Source of the DNA: Pseudomonas sp. GV071
GTDB taxonomy: Bacteria; Pseudomonadota; Gammaproteobacteria; Pseudomonadales; Pseudomonadaceae
Reading direction: 5' to 3'
DNA length: 64,000 bases
Assembly: GCF_003050835.1 (NCBI RefSeq)
Contig: NZ_QAOJ01000001.1
Location: 682,001 to 746,000, forward strand
Below, piece by piece: positions 33,555 through 42,004 of the stretch (within the stretch, counting starts at the first letter, position 1; each line of letters starts with the position of its first letter). The position numbers and the translations under genes were made by a program. Under the pieces are notes generated by a model. It saw nothing but the letters and a program-made list of their open reading frames with translations. It was not told where the DNA came from and searched no databases.

Positions 33555-34373
33555 ATGTCCCACTTTCAAACCCAACTGGTACCTCCCGCCGATGCCTTGC
33601 GCATCGAGGCCGTCGACTTTGCCTATGGCAATGGCCACGTGGTGTTCAGCAACCTTAACCTGAGCGCGCGGCGGGGTGAATTTGTCGCCATTCTCGGCCC
33701 CTCGGGCTGTGGCAAAACCACCTTGCTCAACCTGCTTTCCGGCTTTCAGCAGCCGCAGGCCGGGCGCTTGCTGGTGGACGGCCAGGCCACGCGCCCGGAG
33801 CTGCCAGCACTGGGTTATGTGTTCCAGAGCCCGCAGCTGTTTCCCTGGTTGAGCGCGCTGGAGAACGTGCGCTTTGGCCTGCGGGTGGCGGCAGACAAAA
33901 GCTTCGCCGAGCAGCGCGAACAGGCCTTGCACTACCTGCGCCTGGTCGGCCTGGAAGCGGCGGCCGAGCGCCTGCCGCGTCAGCTTTCCGGAGGCATGCA
34001 GCAGCGTGTGGCATTGGCCCGCACCCTGGCCTTGCAGCCGCAGGTGTTGCTGATGGACGAGCCCTTTGCCGCCCTGGACGCCATCAGCCGCAACAGCATG
34101 AACGAAGAAACCCTGCGGCTCTGGGCCGAGCTTGGCCAGACCGTCCTGTTCATCACCCATGACATCGATGAAGCGGTGTTTCTCGCCGATCGCGTGGTGG
34201 TGCTGAACATCGCTCCCGGGGGCATCCATAGCGAGCTCGCCATCGACCTGCCACGCCCCCGGAGCAACCGTGAAACCCGCCGCTTGCCGGCCTTTCTCGA
34301 CTATCGCAACGAGCTGATGGAACGCATCGGCGACGTCATGGCGCAGTCGTCGCTCCTCGAGCCCCTTTCCTGA
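33555..34373 (+). CDS. ABC transporter ATP-binding protein, TauB/SsuB-like
   Basis: 272 residues: Walker A GPSGCGKTTLL (about 49-59), Q-loop in YVFQSPQLFPWLSALENVRFG, signature LSGGMQQR (about 143-150), Walker B VLLMDEPFAALDA and the switch His in FITHDIDEA. First gene of the operon 33555-38548; the binding protein starts 13 bases after it. The usual companion of NitT/TauT-type permeases. The C-terminus continues about 35 residues past the ATPase core, as in nitrate/sulfonate ATPases. Confidence 0.9.
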   Translation: MSHFQTQLVPPADALRIEAVDFAYGNGHVVFSNLNLSARRGEFVAILGPSGCGKTTLLNLLSGFQQPQAGRLLVDGQATRPELPALGYVFQSPQLFPWLSALENVRFGLRVAADKSFAEQREQALHYLRLVGLEAAAERLPRQLSGGMQQRVALARTLALQPQVLLMDEPFAALDAISRNSMNEETLRLWAELGQTVLFITHDIDEAVFLADRVVVLNIAPGGIHSELAIDLPRPRSNRETRRLPAFLDYRNELMERIGDVMAQSSLLEPLS

Positions 34374-34386
34374 TAACGAGAATTCC

Positions 34387-35376
34387 ATGATCAAAGCATT
34401 GCTCTTGCCGGTCGCGCTGGCGGCTACCTCCTGGCTGGGTGGCGCTAGCGCCGCCGAACCGCTGCGCATCGGTTACGTGGTGGCGATGGCCAACGCGCCG
34501 GTAATTGTTGCCGAAAAGCTCGGCTACTTTCGCGACGAGGGCCTGGCGGTGGACCTCAAGGCCCTGGGCGATGGCCCGGTGATTCAGCAAGCCCTGGCCG
34601 CCCATGAACTGGACGTGGCCTACGTGGGCACGCCGCCGGTGTACCAGTGGTATGCGCGCGGTTTGAAGAGCGTGATTCTGGCCAAGGTGAACTACGGCCA
34701 GGCCGCGGTACTCACCAGCGCCAACGGCCCGATCAAAACCCTGGCCGACCTCAAGGGCCACAAGCTGGCCGGGGTGAAGAAGGGCAGCGGCATGGACGTG
34801 CTGCTGCGTGGTTATGTGCTGAAAGAGAAAGCCAAACTGGAGCCGGACACCGACGTGGAAATCGTCGACATGCCACCGGGCAACATGAACGCGGCGTTGG
34901 AGCGCGGCATTGTCGATGCCGCGTTCAGCTGGGAACCCTTTGTCAGCCAGGCGCTGTTGCGCGGTTCGGCGCTCCTGCTGCTGGACGTTAACCAGGCCTT
35001 GCCGCATTACCCGTGGTACGTGGTGATCGGCTTGCCGGAGACCCTGCGGGATCGCCCCGACGATGTGGTCAAGCTGCTGCGCGCGCACCGCAAAGCCATT
35101 GCCTTTCTCAATGAACACCCGGCCGAGGCGAACAAAATCATTGCCGAGGCCTTCAAGCTGGAAAGCGTGCAGCGTGCCGACGGCAGCACCGCAACCGGTG
35201 AAGACATCATTGCCGAGGCGCGCAAACGCCTGGGTTGGTCGGCAGAGCTGGAAGCCTCGGACCTGCAATTCATTCAGCGCCTGATGGATTACTCCAACCA
35301 GCTGAAATTCATGCACGCGCAGGTTTCGCTCAACGACCTGGTCGACACCTCGTACCTGCAGAAAGCTTCGCGCTGA
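34387..35376 (+). CDS. NrtT/SsuA-type substrate-binding protein
   Basis: 329 residues with a Sec signal peptide (MIKALLLPVALAATSWLGGA, cleavage near SAA/EP). The mature part has LRIGYVVAMANAPVIVAEKL (about 28-47), GDGPVIQQALAAHELDVAYV (about 63-82), LKGHKLAGVKKGSGMDVLLR and ALERGIVDAAFSWEPF. These are hallmarks of the NitT/TauT binding family (sulfonates, taurine, nitrate, thiamine precursors). The linked ATPase and permease make this a complete importer. The substrate may be what the DUF3604 hydrolase acts on. Confidence 0.88.
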   Translation: MIKALLLPVALAATSWLGGASAAEPLRIGYVVAMANAPVIVAEKLGYFRDEGLAVDLKALGDGPVIQQALAAHELDVAYVGTPPVYQWYARGLKSVILAKVNYGQAAVLTSANGPIKTLADLKGHKLAGVKKGSGMDVLLRGYVLKEKAKLEPDTDVEIVDMPPGNMNAALERGIVDAAFSWEPFVSQALLRGSALLLLDVNQALPHYPWYVVIGLPETLRDRPDDVVKLLRAHRKAIAFLNEHPAEANKIIAEAFKLESVQRADGSTATGEDIIAEARKRLGWSAELEASDLQFIQRLMDYSNQLKFMHAQVSLNDLVDTSYLQKASR

Positions 35377-35384
35377 GTCTCGCC

Positions 35385-36134
35385 ATGCATTTGCCAAAAG
35401 CCAATTGGGGTTGGGCCTCGCTGCCGTTTCTGCTGCTGGTGTGGGTGGCCCTGGCCAGCCGTTTTCCCAGCTATGTGCTGCCCCAGCCGTGGGTGGTGGC
35501 GGCCGAAGCCGTGCGATGGATCGAAGACGGCTCGCTGTGGAAGCAGTTCCAAGCCAGCTTGCTGGAAGAGCTGGCTGGTTTTTTCAGTGCAGTAGTGGTC
35601 GCGGTGCTGCTAGGCGGCGCCGCCGGCCTGTGGCGGCACTTTCGCGACTTTATTGCGCCGCTCAACAGCCTGTTTATGGCCATTCCACCGATTGCTTGGG
35701 CGCCGCTGATTCTGATCATTTTCGGCTTTGGGTTTTTCTCCATCACCCTGGTGATTTTCATCGCGGCGGTGTTCCCCATGGCGGTGACCATCCAGGAAGG
35801 CGTGCTGGGCATCCGCGATGGCGAAGTGCGCGCGGCACGCACCTTGGGCGCCAACCGCTGGCAATTGCTCGCTTATGTCTACCTTCCAGCGTCGCTGCCG
35901 TTTCTTACCGCTGCGTTGCGCATTGGTTTCAGCCAAGGCTGGCGGGCACTGGTGGCGGCGGAAATGATCGGCGCCTCGCAAGGCATCGGCTGGATGGTCT
36001 CGATGGGCGGCCAGATCGGCAACAGCAGCCAGGTGCTGCTGGGCATTGTGTTGATCGGCTTGCTCGCCTGGTTGATGGAAAGCCTGGTGTTTCGCCGTAT
36101 CGAGCGGCACTACCAGTCCTGGCGCGCGGCCTGA
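35385..36134 (+). CDS. ABC transporter permease, SsuC/TauC-like
   Basis: 249 residues from the ATG at 35385, 8 bases after the binding-protein stop; the frame is open upstream but runs through the previous gene. About six helices, with the cytoplasmic coupling loop AARTLGANRWQLLAYVYLPA (about 153-172) and the family's GWRALVAAEMIGASQGIGWM near the C-terminus. Inner-membrane subunit of the importer with the ATPase at 33555 and the binding protein at 34387. Confidence 0.89.
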   Translation: MHLPKANWGWASLPFLLLVWVALASRFPSYVLPQPWVVAAEAVRWIEDGSLWKQFQASLLEELAGFFSAVVVAVLLGGAAGLWRHFRDFIAPLNSLFMAIPPIAWAPLILIIFGFGFFSITLVIFIAAVFPMAVTIQEGVLGIRDGEVRAARTLGANRWQLLAYVYLPASLPFLTAALRIGFSQGWRALVAAEMIGASQGIGWMVSMGGQIGNSSQVLLGIVLIGLLAWLMESLVFRRIERHYQSWRAA

Positions 36135-36178
36135 AAAGGCGGCGCGGCGTTATTTACTTGAGTTGCTGAGGAGCTACC

Positions 36179-38548
36179 GTGAGCCAGACCTTCGACCCCC
36201 GTGAAGCCGGGCATTACATCGCCCCCGTTGGCCTGTATGCGCGCAACAAGGCGCGGCCATTTCTCGGCCAGATCAGCTGCGACAGGCACACCCTGGTGGC
36301 CGGCCAGTGGGACGAAATCACCTTTGTCTACGAGGTGGGCGCCAGTGGCCTGGCCGACGGTGCCTGGCTCAAGCTGGCGTTCAAGTTCTATTCCGACTGG
36401 GCGCTGTTCCAGACCTCCGACCCGCGTGCGGCCAACTACGTCAGTGCTGATTACCAGGCCGGCGAACTGGCACCGGGGCAAAGCCCGGCCACCGTGCAGC
36501 AACTGAATGTGCGGTTTGACCAGAAGGGCCACGAGCGGCCGTTCCAGAAAGCCATCCTCATCGATATCGTCGACGGCTACCTCAACCCCGGCGACCGCAT
36601 CATCATCCGCATCGGTGATCGCCGGCAGGGTGGGGCTGGTACGCGGGTGCAGAGTTTTGTCGAAAAAGACTTCCGCCTGCGCCTGTTTATCGACCCGCTG
36701 GGCAGCTCGAAATTTGCCGAAGTGCCGGGCGATCTGTTGCTGGATATCGTCCCCGGCGTGCCTGAGCGTTTGCTGGTGATCGTGCCGCGCCTGGTCGGCC
36801 AGGCGCAGCCATTCGATCTGCTGATTCGTGCGGATGACGCCTGGGGCAACACCTGCCGCAACCTGCCACTGAGCGGCAAGGTGCTGCTCAAGGGCCCGCA
36901 AGGCAGCAGCCTCGGCGTGCCGTTTACCCTGGCGGGCGAAGGCTGGGCGGTGGCCAGGTTGCCGGCGCTGAAGCTGGAAGAATTGGGCGAATGGTCGGTC
37001 AGCGTGCAGCCTGCTGAACCCGGCGTTGCAGCGGCGCAGGCCTATATCAATGTCGATCACGCATTGCCTGGCATCCGCCCGCTGTACGCCGACCTGCATG
37101 TGCATTCCGATGACACCGTGGGCACCAACGACACCCTCTACAACCTCAGCTATGGCCGCGATGTGGCCGGCCTGGATGTGCTGGGTTACACCGCCAACGA
37201 CTTCAACATCACCGAAAAGCGTTGGGATGCGGCGGTCGAACTGATCGCCGAGTTGAACGAGGCGGGCCGCTTTGTCTGCTATCCCGGCACCGAGTGGTGC
37301 GGCAATTCCTGCGCGGGCGGCGACCGCAATGTGGTGTTCCTGCACGACGGCAAGCCGGAGTTTCCGTTCGACAACCAAGGCCGCCTGGTGCGCTCCTTCG
37401 AGTGGAATGAATTCACCGCTGGCACCATCAAACCCGGCGCCTGGCCGGTGGACGAACTCTACGCGGCTTACGCCAAGAACCCCGAAGGGCACCTGATGAT
37501 GCCCCACGTCGGTGGCCGCCGTTGCAACCTCGACTGGCACCACCCGGAGCTGGAACGCCTGATTGAAGTGGGGTCGGCCTGGGGCCAATTCCATTGGGTG
37601 TATGCCGAAGCCTTGCAGCGCGGTTACCGCGTGGGCGCGGCGGCCAACAGCGATGAGCACCAGGGCCGTTGTGGCGGCGGTGTGCCCGCCACTGCGGTAT
37701 TTGGTTCGCGCGGCGGATTGACCGGCGTTATAGCCGACGCCTTCGACCGCGCCGGCGTGGGCAAAGCCCTGCGCGCCCGACACACCTTCGCCACCACGGG
37801 TGAACGCAGTGTTGCCGTGTTGCGCCAGGGTGAGCATCTGATGGGCGACGTGGTGCCTGCTGCTGCCGGGCAAACGCTGGACTATCGCCTGCTGGGCGAT
37901 GCCGGCTGGGAGCAGGTGGAATTGTTCGATGGCGAGCAGTGCATCTGGTCACGCAGTCTGCACGAAGAAGCCGGGCTTTCCAGCCGTCGTGTACGGGTAC
38001 GTTTGGGTGGCGCGCGGATCAAAGACCGATACCGCGGCGCCTACTGGACCGGCGAAATCGAGATCATCGGCGCGGTGATCAACGGCTTCCAGTTCCTCGG
38101 CGCCGACCACCCGGAGCAAACTGTCTGGCGCAAAAACGCCACCACCCTGGCGTTTCGCACCGACACCAATGGCGACACCGACAGCCTGGAAATCGAACTG
38201 TCGCAACTGGCCGGAGCGCGTATCAGCCTGAACAGCCGGGTGGACAGCTACGTGAAAGTCGGCGACCCGTTGTCACACCATCCCCATGTGCATGCCCCTA
38301 CCGTAAGTGTGCAGGTGTCAGGCGCGCAATTGCTTGAGCAGGGCGCCGTGATTGAGAAACTGGCGGGGGCGGAGTTGCAGGTGTCGCTGGAACGGATTAC
38401 CGAACAGGCCTTGCCGCGGGAAGTAGCGGGGCGGATCGACGTGGATAGCCTGAAGCTGGAGGCCGGTCGCGAGCACCCGTTGTTTATCACCGCACGCCAG
38501 CGTGATCAGTCGCGGGTGTGGACCTCGGCGTTGTTTGTCACGCTTTAA
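36179..38548 (+). CDS. Large DUF3604 / PHP-like metal-dependent hydrolase
   Basis: 789 residues from a GTG at 36179 with GAGGAG eight bases upstream. The first 290 residues form beta-rich domains. A PHP-type metal site follows: YADLHVHSDD with H307 and H309, GTEWCG with E372, MMPHVGG with H443 and NSDEHQGR with D492 and H494. The rest is again beta-rich. No signal peptide is seen, so it is probably cytoplasmic. DUF3604 members are poorly characterised; the metal site suggests hydrolysis of a phosphate, sulfate or amide ester. As the last gene after a complete importer controlled by GntR, it likely acts on the imported compound. Confidence 0.82.
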   Translation: MSQTFDPREAGHYIAPVGLYARNKARPFLGQISCDRHTLVAGQWDEITFVYEVGASGLADGAWLKLAFKFYSDWALFQTSDPRAANYVSADYQAGELAPGQSPATVQQLNVRFDQKGHERPFQKAILIDIVDGYLNPGDRIIIRIGDRRQGGAGTRVQSFVEKDFRLRLFIDPLGSSKFAEVPGDLLLDIVPGVPERLLVIVPRLVGQAQPFDLLIRADDAWGNTCRNLPLSGKVLLKGPQGSSLGVPFTLAGEGWAVARLPALKLEELGEWSVSVQPAEPGVAAAQAYINVDHALPGIRPLYADLHVHSDDTVGTNDTLYNLSYGRDVAGLDVLGYTANDFNITEKRWDAAVELIAELNEAGRFVCYPGTEWCGNSCAGGDRNVVFLHDGKPEFPFDNQGRLVRSFEWNEFTAGTIKPGAWPVDELYAAYAKNPEGHLMMPHVGGRRCNLDWHHPELERLIEVGSAWGQFHWVYAEALQRGYRVGAAANSDEHQGRCGGGVPATAVFGSRGGLTGVIADAFDRAGVGKALRARHTFATTGERSVAVLRQGEHLMGDVVPAAAGQTLDYRLLGDAGWEQVELFDGEQCIWSRSLHEEAGLSSRRVRVRLGGARIKDRYRGAYWTGEIEIIGAVINGFQFLGADHPEQTVWRKNATTLAFRTDTNGDTDSLEIELSQLAGARISLNSRVDSYVKVGDPLSHHPHVHAPTVSVQVSGAQLLEQGAVIEKLAGAELQVSLERITEQALPREVAGRIDVDSLKLEAGREHPLFITARQRDQSRVWTSALFVTL

Positions 38549-38585
38549 ACGTCGAGGGCATAGCGGCTAACCGGAGCGCCGGACC

Positions 38586-38624
38586 AGCCGCTCCTACGAG
38601 ATTGCACATTCCGTAGGAGCGGCT
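38586..38624. repeat. REP hairpin between convergent genes
   Basis: AGCCGCTCCTACG (38586-38598) and CGTAGGAGCGGCT (38612-38624) form a perfect 13-bp inverted repeat with a 13-base spacer. It sits between the converging DUF3604 and MFS genes; the next bases (TTA, 38625-38627) are the MFS stop codon. It may serve as a two-way terminator. Confidence 0.75.
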
Positions 38625-39755
38625 TTAGCTGTGGTGTTTTTGACCCACAGGCAACACCGACAGCACGGCCGACACCGCCAACAGCAACGCCGCGACGCTG
38701 TACATCCACACGCTCGGCACAATCGGCAACAGGCTGCCGGCCAGCAATGGTCCGGCGCCGGCGCCGATATCGCGCCACACCGAATTGGCCGCCAATGCCT
38801 GCACCCGTTCCGGCCCCGGATTGCGCTGGGTCACCAACGGCGCCACCAGCGGCAATTGCAACGCGCGCAACACGACGATGGCCGCCGCGCAGCTCCACAA
38901 CCAGCCGGCACCAAAACCCACCAGCATCACCGCCGTCAGCAGCGACAAACTCACCAGCAGTTTCTGTGCGCCGTATTTATCCGCCAGGTGGCCACCCACC
39001 GGGCTGAGCAGCAGCTCACCCAGGTAACGCAGAGCCATCAGCAAGGCCGCTGCCATGACCGCGCCGCCGGGGAATAGGTCTTTGCCCAGGTACGACAGGC
39101 CAATGATGAACAAACCATCCAGCGTCAGCCCTTCCAGGAATGACCAGAAGTCCAGCCGGCTCGGTAGGCGAATGCCGCGCCGTGCCGTCAGGGCGTGGGG
39201 CTGTATGGGGAGGCGGCGGGCCATCAGCAGGCCGCCGATGGCCACCAGGCTCAGGGCAAAAAAGATTGGTCGCGGGCCGAGCCACAAGGCCACGGCGGCG
39301 CCGACCGGCAGGGCCAGCATCGGGCCCAGGGCGGTGAAGGCCCGCGCGCGGCCAGAACGCCGCGCCACGCCTAAGGGTTCGGCGGTGGCCAACACCTGGC
39401 TGGACAGGTTCAACGCGGCAAATGCCAGGCCCCACATCAGGCGCAAGGGCAACAACATCCAGACCCCCGACAGGCAGGTGTAGCCCAGCGCACAGACCCC
39501 GGCGGCGAGCACGGCCAGGGTCGAGGTCAGGCGGTCGCCGTGGCGGGCGTAGAAGCGTGACACGGCGCCATATCCGACGATGCGCACCAGGCGGTTGGCC
39601 GCCAGCAACACGCCCACTTCGGCCAGGCTCAGTCCAAAGTCGCTGGCGTACATGGGCAGCAGCAGGTACAGCAACACGTCGGTGGGCAGGGCCATGCCGA
39701 GGGCCAGGGCGGCAAAGCGCGAGTGACGGTCGGCGCTACGCAGGCTGGCCGTCAT
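38625..39755 (-). CDS. MFS transporter, 12 helices
   Basis: 376 residues with about 12 membrane segments. It starts with a D-containing helix 1 (ALPTDVLLYLLLPMYASDFG) and a loop after helix 2 that replaces the usual motif A (VSRFYARHGDRLT). The C-terminal half has GGHLADKYGAQKLLVSLSLL, a second motif-A copy. The start lies 3 bases after the stop of the GlxA-like regulator, so both are one transcript. Probably an efflux pump or facilitator for the compound sensed by that regulator. The stop codon lies at the edge of a REP unit. Confidence 0.83.
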   Translation of the reverse strand: MTASLRSADRHSRFAALALGMALPTDVLLYLLLPMYASDFGLSLAEVGVLLAANRLVRIVGYGAVSRFYARHGDRLTSTLAVLAAGVCALGYTCLSGVWMLLPLRLMWGLAFAALNLSSQVLATAEPLGVARRSGRARAFTALGPMLALPVGAAVALWLGPRPIFFALSLVAIGGLLMARRLPIQPHALTARRGIRLPSRLDFWSFLEGLTLDGLFIIGLSYLGKDLFPGGAVMAAALLMALRYLGELLLSPVGGHLADKYGAQKLLVSLSLLTAVMLVGFGAGWLWSCAAAIVVLRALQLPLVAPLVTQRNPGPERVQALAANSVWRDIGAGAGPLLAGSLLPIVPSVWMYSVAALLLAVSAVLSVLPVGQKHHS

Positions 39756-39758
39756 CGG

Positions 39759-40934
39759 TTATTGCGCCAGGCGTTCAAGGGTGATGCCCAGGGTTGTGGT
39801 CTGACGGTAGCCGGTCTGCCCGACGCTGGGGGTCGGCACGCCGACCTGCGGCGCCTTGGCTTGGGTGCGATAGCCCAGCGGGCTGGTACCGAGTTCTTTC
39901 TGAAAGGCGCGGCGCATGCGTTCTTCGCGGCCAAAACCGACGGTTTCGGCGATGCGCTTGATCGGCTCGCCGGTGGTTTCCAGCAAGCGGCAGGCGGCTT
40001 CCAGGCGCAGGGTTTCGACGGCTTGCGCCGGGGTGTCGCCGGTGGCGGCAACATAAGCACGAGCGAAGTGCCGTGGGCTCATGCCGAATTGTTCGGCCAG
40101 GCGTTCGACCCGCAAATCGCTGTCCAGGTTGGCGGCGATCCAGGCATGCAGACGCGCCATGCGCACGTCCGGGTCGGTGCGCAGCGCGTTGGACTGCGCT
40201 TGCAGCGAAGCGCTGAGCTGCGGCTGTTCGGCCGAGCGCCAGAGAAACACGGTGAAGTAGCGCGCCAATGCCAGCGCGGCGTGGGGGCCGAGATCTTGCT
40301 CGACCAAGGCCAACGCCAGGTCGATGCCGGCCGCCGCGCCGCCGCATGTCCACAGGTTGCCGTCATGCAGGTACAAGGCATCCCGTTGGCAGGTGACGGC
40401 GGGGTAGTGGGCTTCCAGTTCGTCAGCAAACTTCCAGTGGGTGACCACCTTGCGGCCATCGAGCAACCCGGCGGCGGCCAGAACAAAACTGCCGGTGCCT
40501 ACCGAGCACAGGCGGCGAATGGTGGGTTGGCGTTGGCGCAGCCAGGCGCACACCGGTTCACTGGCTTCGACCGCGGTCATGCCGGGGCCGCCGACCACCA
40601 GCAGGGTGTCGATGTGCAGGCCGTCTTGGTCGAGCTCGGCCAGTGAACGGGTCATTACTTCGATGCCGGAAACGGTGGCGACCAGGCCGCCCTGGGGGGA
40701 GGCCAGGAGCAGGCGGTACGGCGACTGGCTAGCGAATGGGCCGCCGAGTACACGGGGTACGGCGGCGAATACTTCCAGGGGGCCGGCGCCGTTCAGCAAC
40801 AGGGCGGCGTCGAAGGCCAGGACCACGATGGTGCGCTGTGCGCTGTCTACCCCCTCGCCTCCGTGGGGGAGAGGGGAGCAGAGCGGTTGAGTCTGTTTGG
40901 CAGCAAAGGAGGGGTGTTTGGCATGGAGCGACAT
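39759..40934 (-). CDS. GlxA-like transcriptional regulator (DJ-1/PfpI domain plus AraC DNA-binding domain)
   Basis: About 391 residues from the ATG at 40934. The first ~35 residues cover a CCCTCTCCCCCACGGAGG-like intergenic repeat (about 40845-40880), so the true start may lie further in, for example a GTG near 40829. A DJ-1/PfpI-type domain follows (about 38-210; RTIVVLAFDAALLLNGAGPLE and the elbow LCSVGTGSFVLAAAGLLDG with its cysteine). A C-terminal AraC domain has two helix-turn-helices (LAEQFGMSPRHFARAYV and IAETVGFGREERMRRAFQ). It is divergent from an SsuA-like binding-protein gene and upstream of an MFS gene, and probably regulates one or both. Confidence 0.82.
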   Translation of the reverse strand: MSLHAKHPSFAAKQTQPLCSPLPHGGEGVDSAQRTIVVLAFDAALLLNGAGPLEVFAAVPRVLGGPFASQSPYRLLLASPQGGLVATVSGIEVMTRSLAELDQDGLHIDTLLVVGGPGMTAVEASEPVCAWLRQRQPTIRRLCSVGTGSFVLAAAGLLDGRKVVTHWKFADELEAHYPAVTCQRDALYLHDGNLWTCGGAAAGIDLALALVEQDLGPHAALALARYFTVFLWRSAEQPQLSASLQAQSNALRTDPDVRMARLHAWIAANLDSDLRVERLAEQFGMSPRHFARAYVAATGDTPAQAVETLRLEAACRLLETTGEPIKRIAETVGFGREERMRRAFQKELGTSPLGYRTQAKAPQVGVPTPSVGQTGYRQTTTLGITLERLAQ

Positions 40935-40980
40935 GGCCGGGCTCGACATACTGGCAACATCAAAAAGTGAGAGCGCGACA

Positions 40981-41940
40981 ATGCCGTTAATTCCTGCGTC
41001 TGCCAAGTCTGCTGTCACCACGCTGTTGTGCGTGGCAGGCCTGTTGTTGAGCCATTCGGCTGTGGCGGCCAGTGCGCTCAAAGTCGGCGACCAGAGCGGC
41101 CTGGTGCAAGCTCTGCTGAAGGCTGCTGGGGAAGACCAGAACCTCAGTTATTCGCTGAGTTGGCACCCGTTTATGGCCGGCCCGCCACTTTTGGAAGCGC
41201 TGAGTGCCGGCGCGGTGGACGTGGGCGTGGTGGGTAATGCGCCGCCGATATTTGCCCAGGCTGGCGGCTTTGCCCTGCGCATTATCGGCGTGGCCAACGG
41301 CGCGCAGAATAACAACGCGGTACTGGTGCCGGAAGGCTCCACGGCGCACTCGATCAGTGACCTGAAAGGCAAACGGGTGGCGGTGGCCAAAGGCTCCAGC
41401 GGCCATTACCTGTTGCTGGCGGCCTTGCGTCAGGCGGGGCTCAACACCCGCGATATCAACGTGGCGTACGTCAGCCCGGTGGATGGTCAGAACGCGTTTG
41501 CTGCGGATCGGCTGGATGCCTGGGCCGTCTGGTATCCGTTCGTGGGCCAGGCCACCGCACGTGGCGGGCGGGTGTTGCTGGATGGCAGCGCCTGGGCCGA
41601 AACCGGGTTGAATTTCACCGTCGCCAGCCAGCAAGCGCTGGATGATCCCGAGCGCTCGGCGCAGCTGGGCGAGTTGCTCAGTCGCCTGGCCCGCGCGCAG
41701 AACTGGGCCACCGCACACCCGGCAGACTGGGCCAAAGCCCTGGCGCAAACCACCCGGCTGCCATTACCGCTAGTAGAAGAAATGCTGGCTAGGCAAAACC
41801 TGCATTACGTGCCCATCGATACCTCGATCATGGCGTTGCAACAACGTCTGGCCGATGCCTTTGCTGCTGAGCAGATGATCCCCAAACCGCTTGATGTCAC
41901 GGCCGTATTCGACGACCGCTTCAACGCCCAGTTGCCCTAA
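40981..41940 (+). CDS. SsuA-like periplasmic substrate-binding protein
   Basis: 319 residues from the ATG at 40981. The frame is open for 28 codons upstream, but the signal peptide (SAVTTLLCVAGLLLSHSAVA) fits this start. Domain blocks: EALSAGAVDVGVVGNAPPIF (about 71-90), SDLKGKRVAVAKGSSGHYLL (about 126-146) and LDAWAVWYPFVGQ. It resembles the binding protein at 18636-19574, and like it has no linked permease or ATPase but stands near a TonB receptor. Divergent from the GlxA-like regulator; the next gene starts 64 bases downstream. Confidence 0.86.
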   Translation: MPLIPASAKSAVTTLLCVAGLLLSHSAVAASALKVGDQSGLVQALLKAAGEDQNLSYSLSWHPFMAGPPLLEALSAGAVDVGVVGNAPPIFAQAGGFALRIIGVANGAQNNNAVLVPEGSTAHSISDLKGKRVAVAKGSSGHYLLLAALRQAGLNTRDINVAYVSPVDGQNAFAADRLDAWAVWYPFVGQATARGGRVLLDGSAWAETGLNFTVASQQALDDPERSAQLGELLSRLARAQNWATAHPADWAKALAQTTRLPLPLVEEMLARQNLHYVPIDTSIMALQQRLADAFAAEQMIPKPLDVTAVFDDRFNAQLP

Positions 41941-42004
41941 CCCCTGAACCGTTTTCGCCCTTGCTGGCAGCGCCGGCAGGGCCTCACTCACCCGGAGAAA
42001 AGCG

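Noticed and set aside
36110..37873. A 587-residue minus-strand open frame
   Set aside because: It is antisense to the DUF3604 gene, whose metal-site motifs are clear; the minus-strand translation has no recognisable domains.
40829..40934. Treating the first 35 residues of the GlxA-like regulator as a real domain
   Set aside because: They translate an intergenic repeat (CCCTCTCCCCCACGGAGG type) and show no conserved pattern; a later start is possible.
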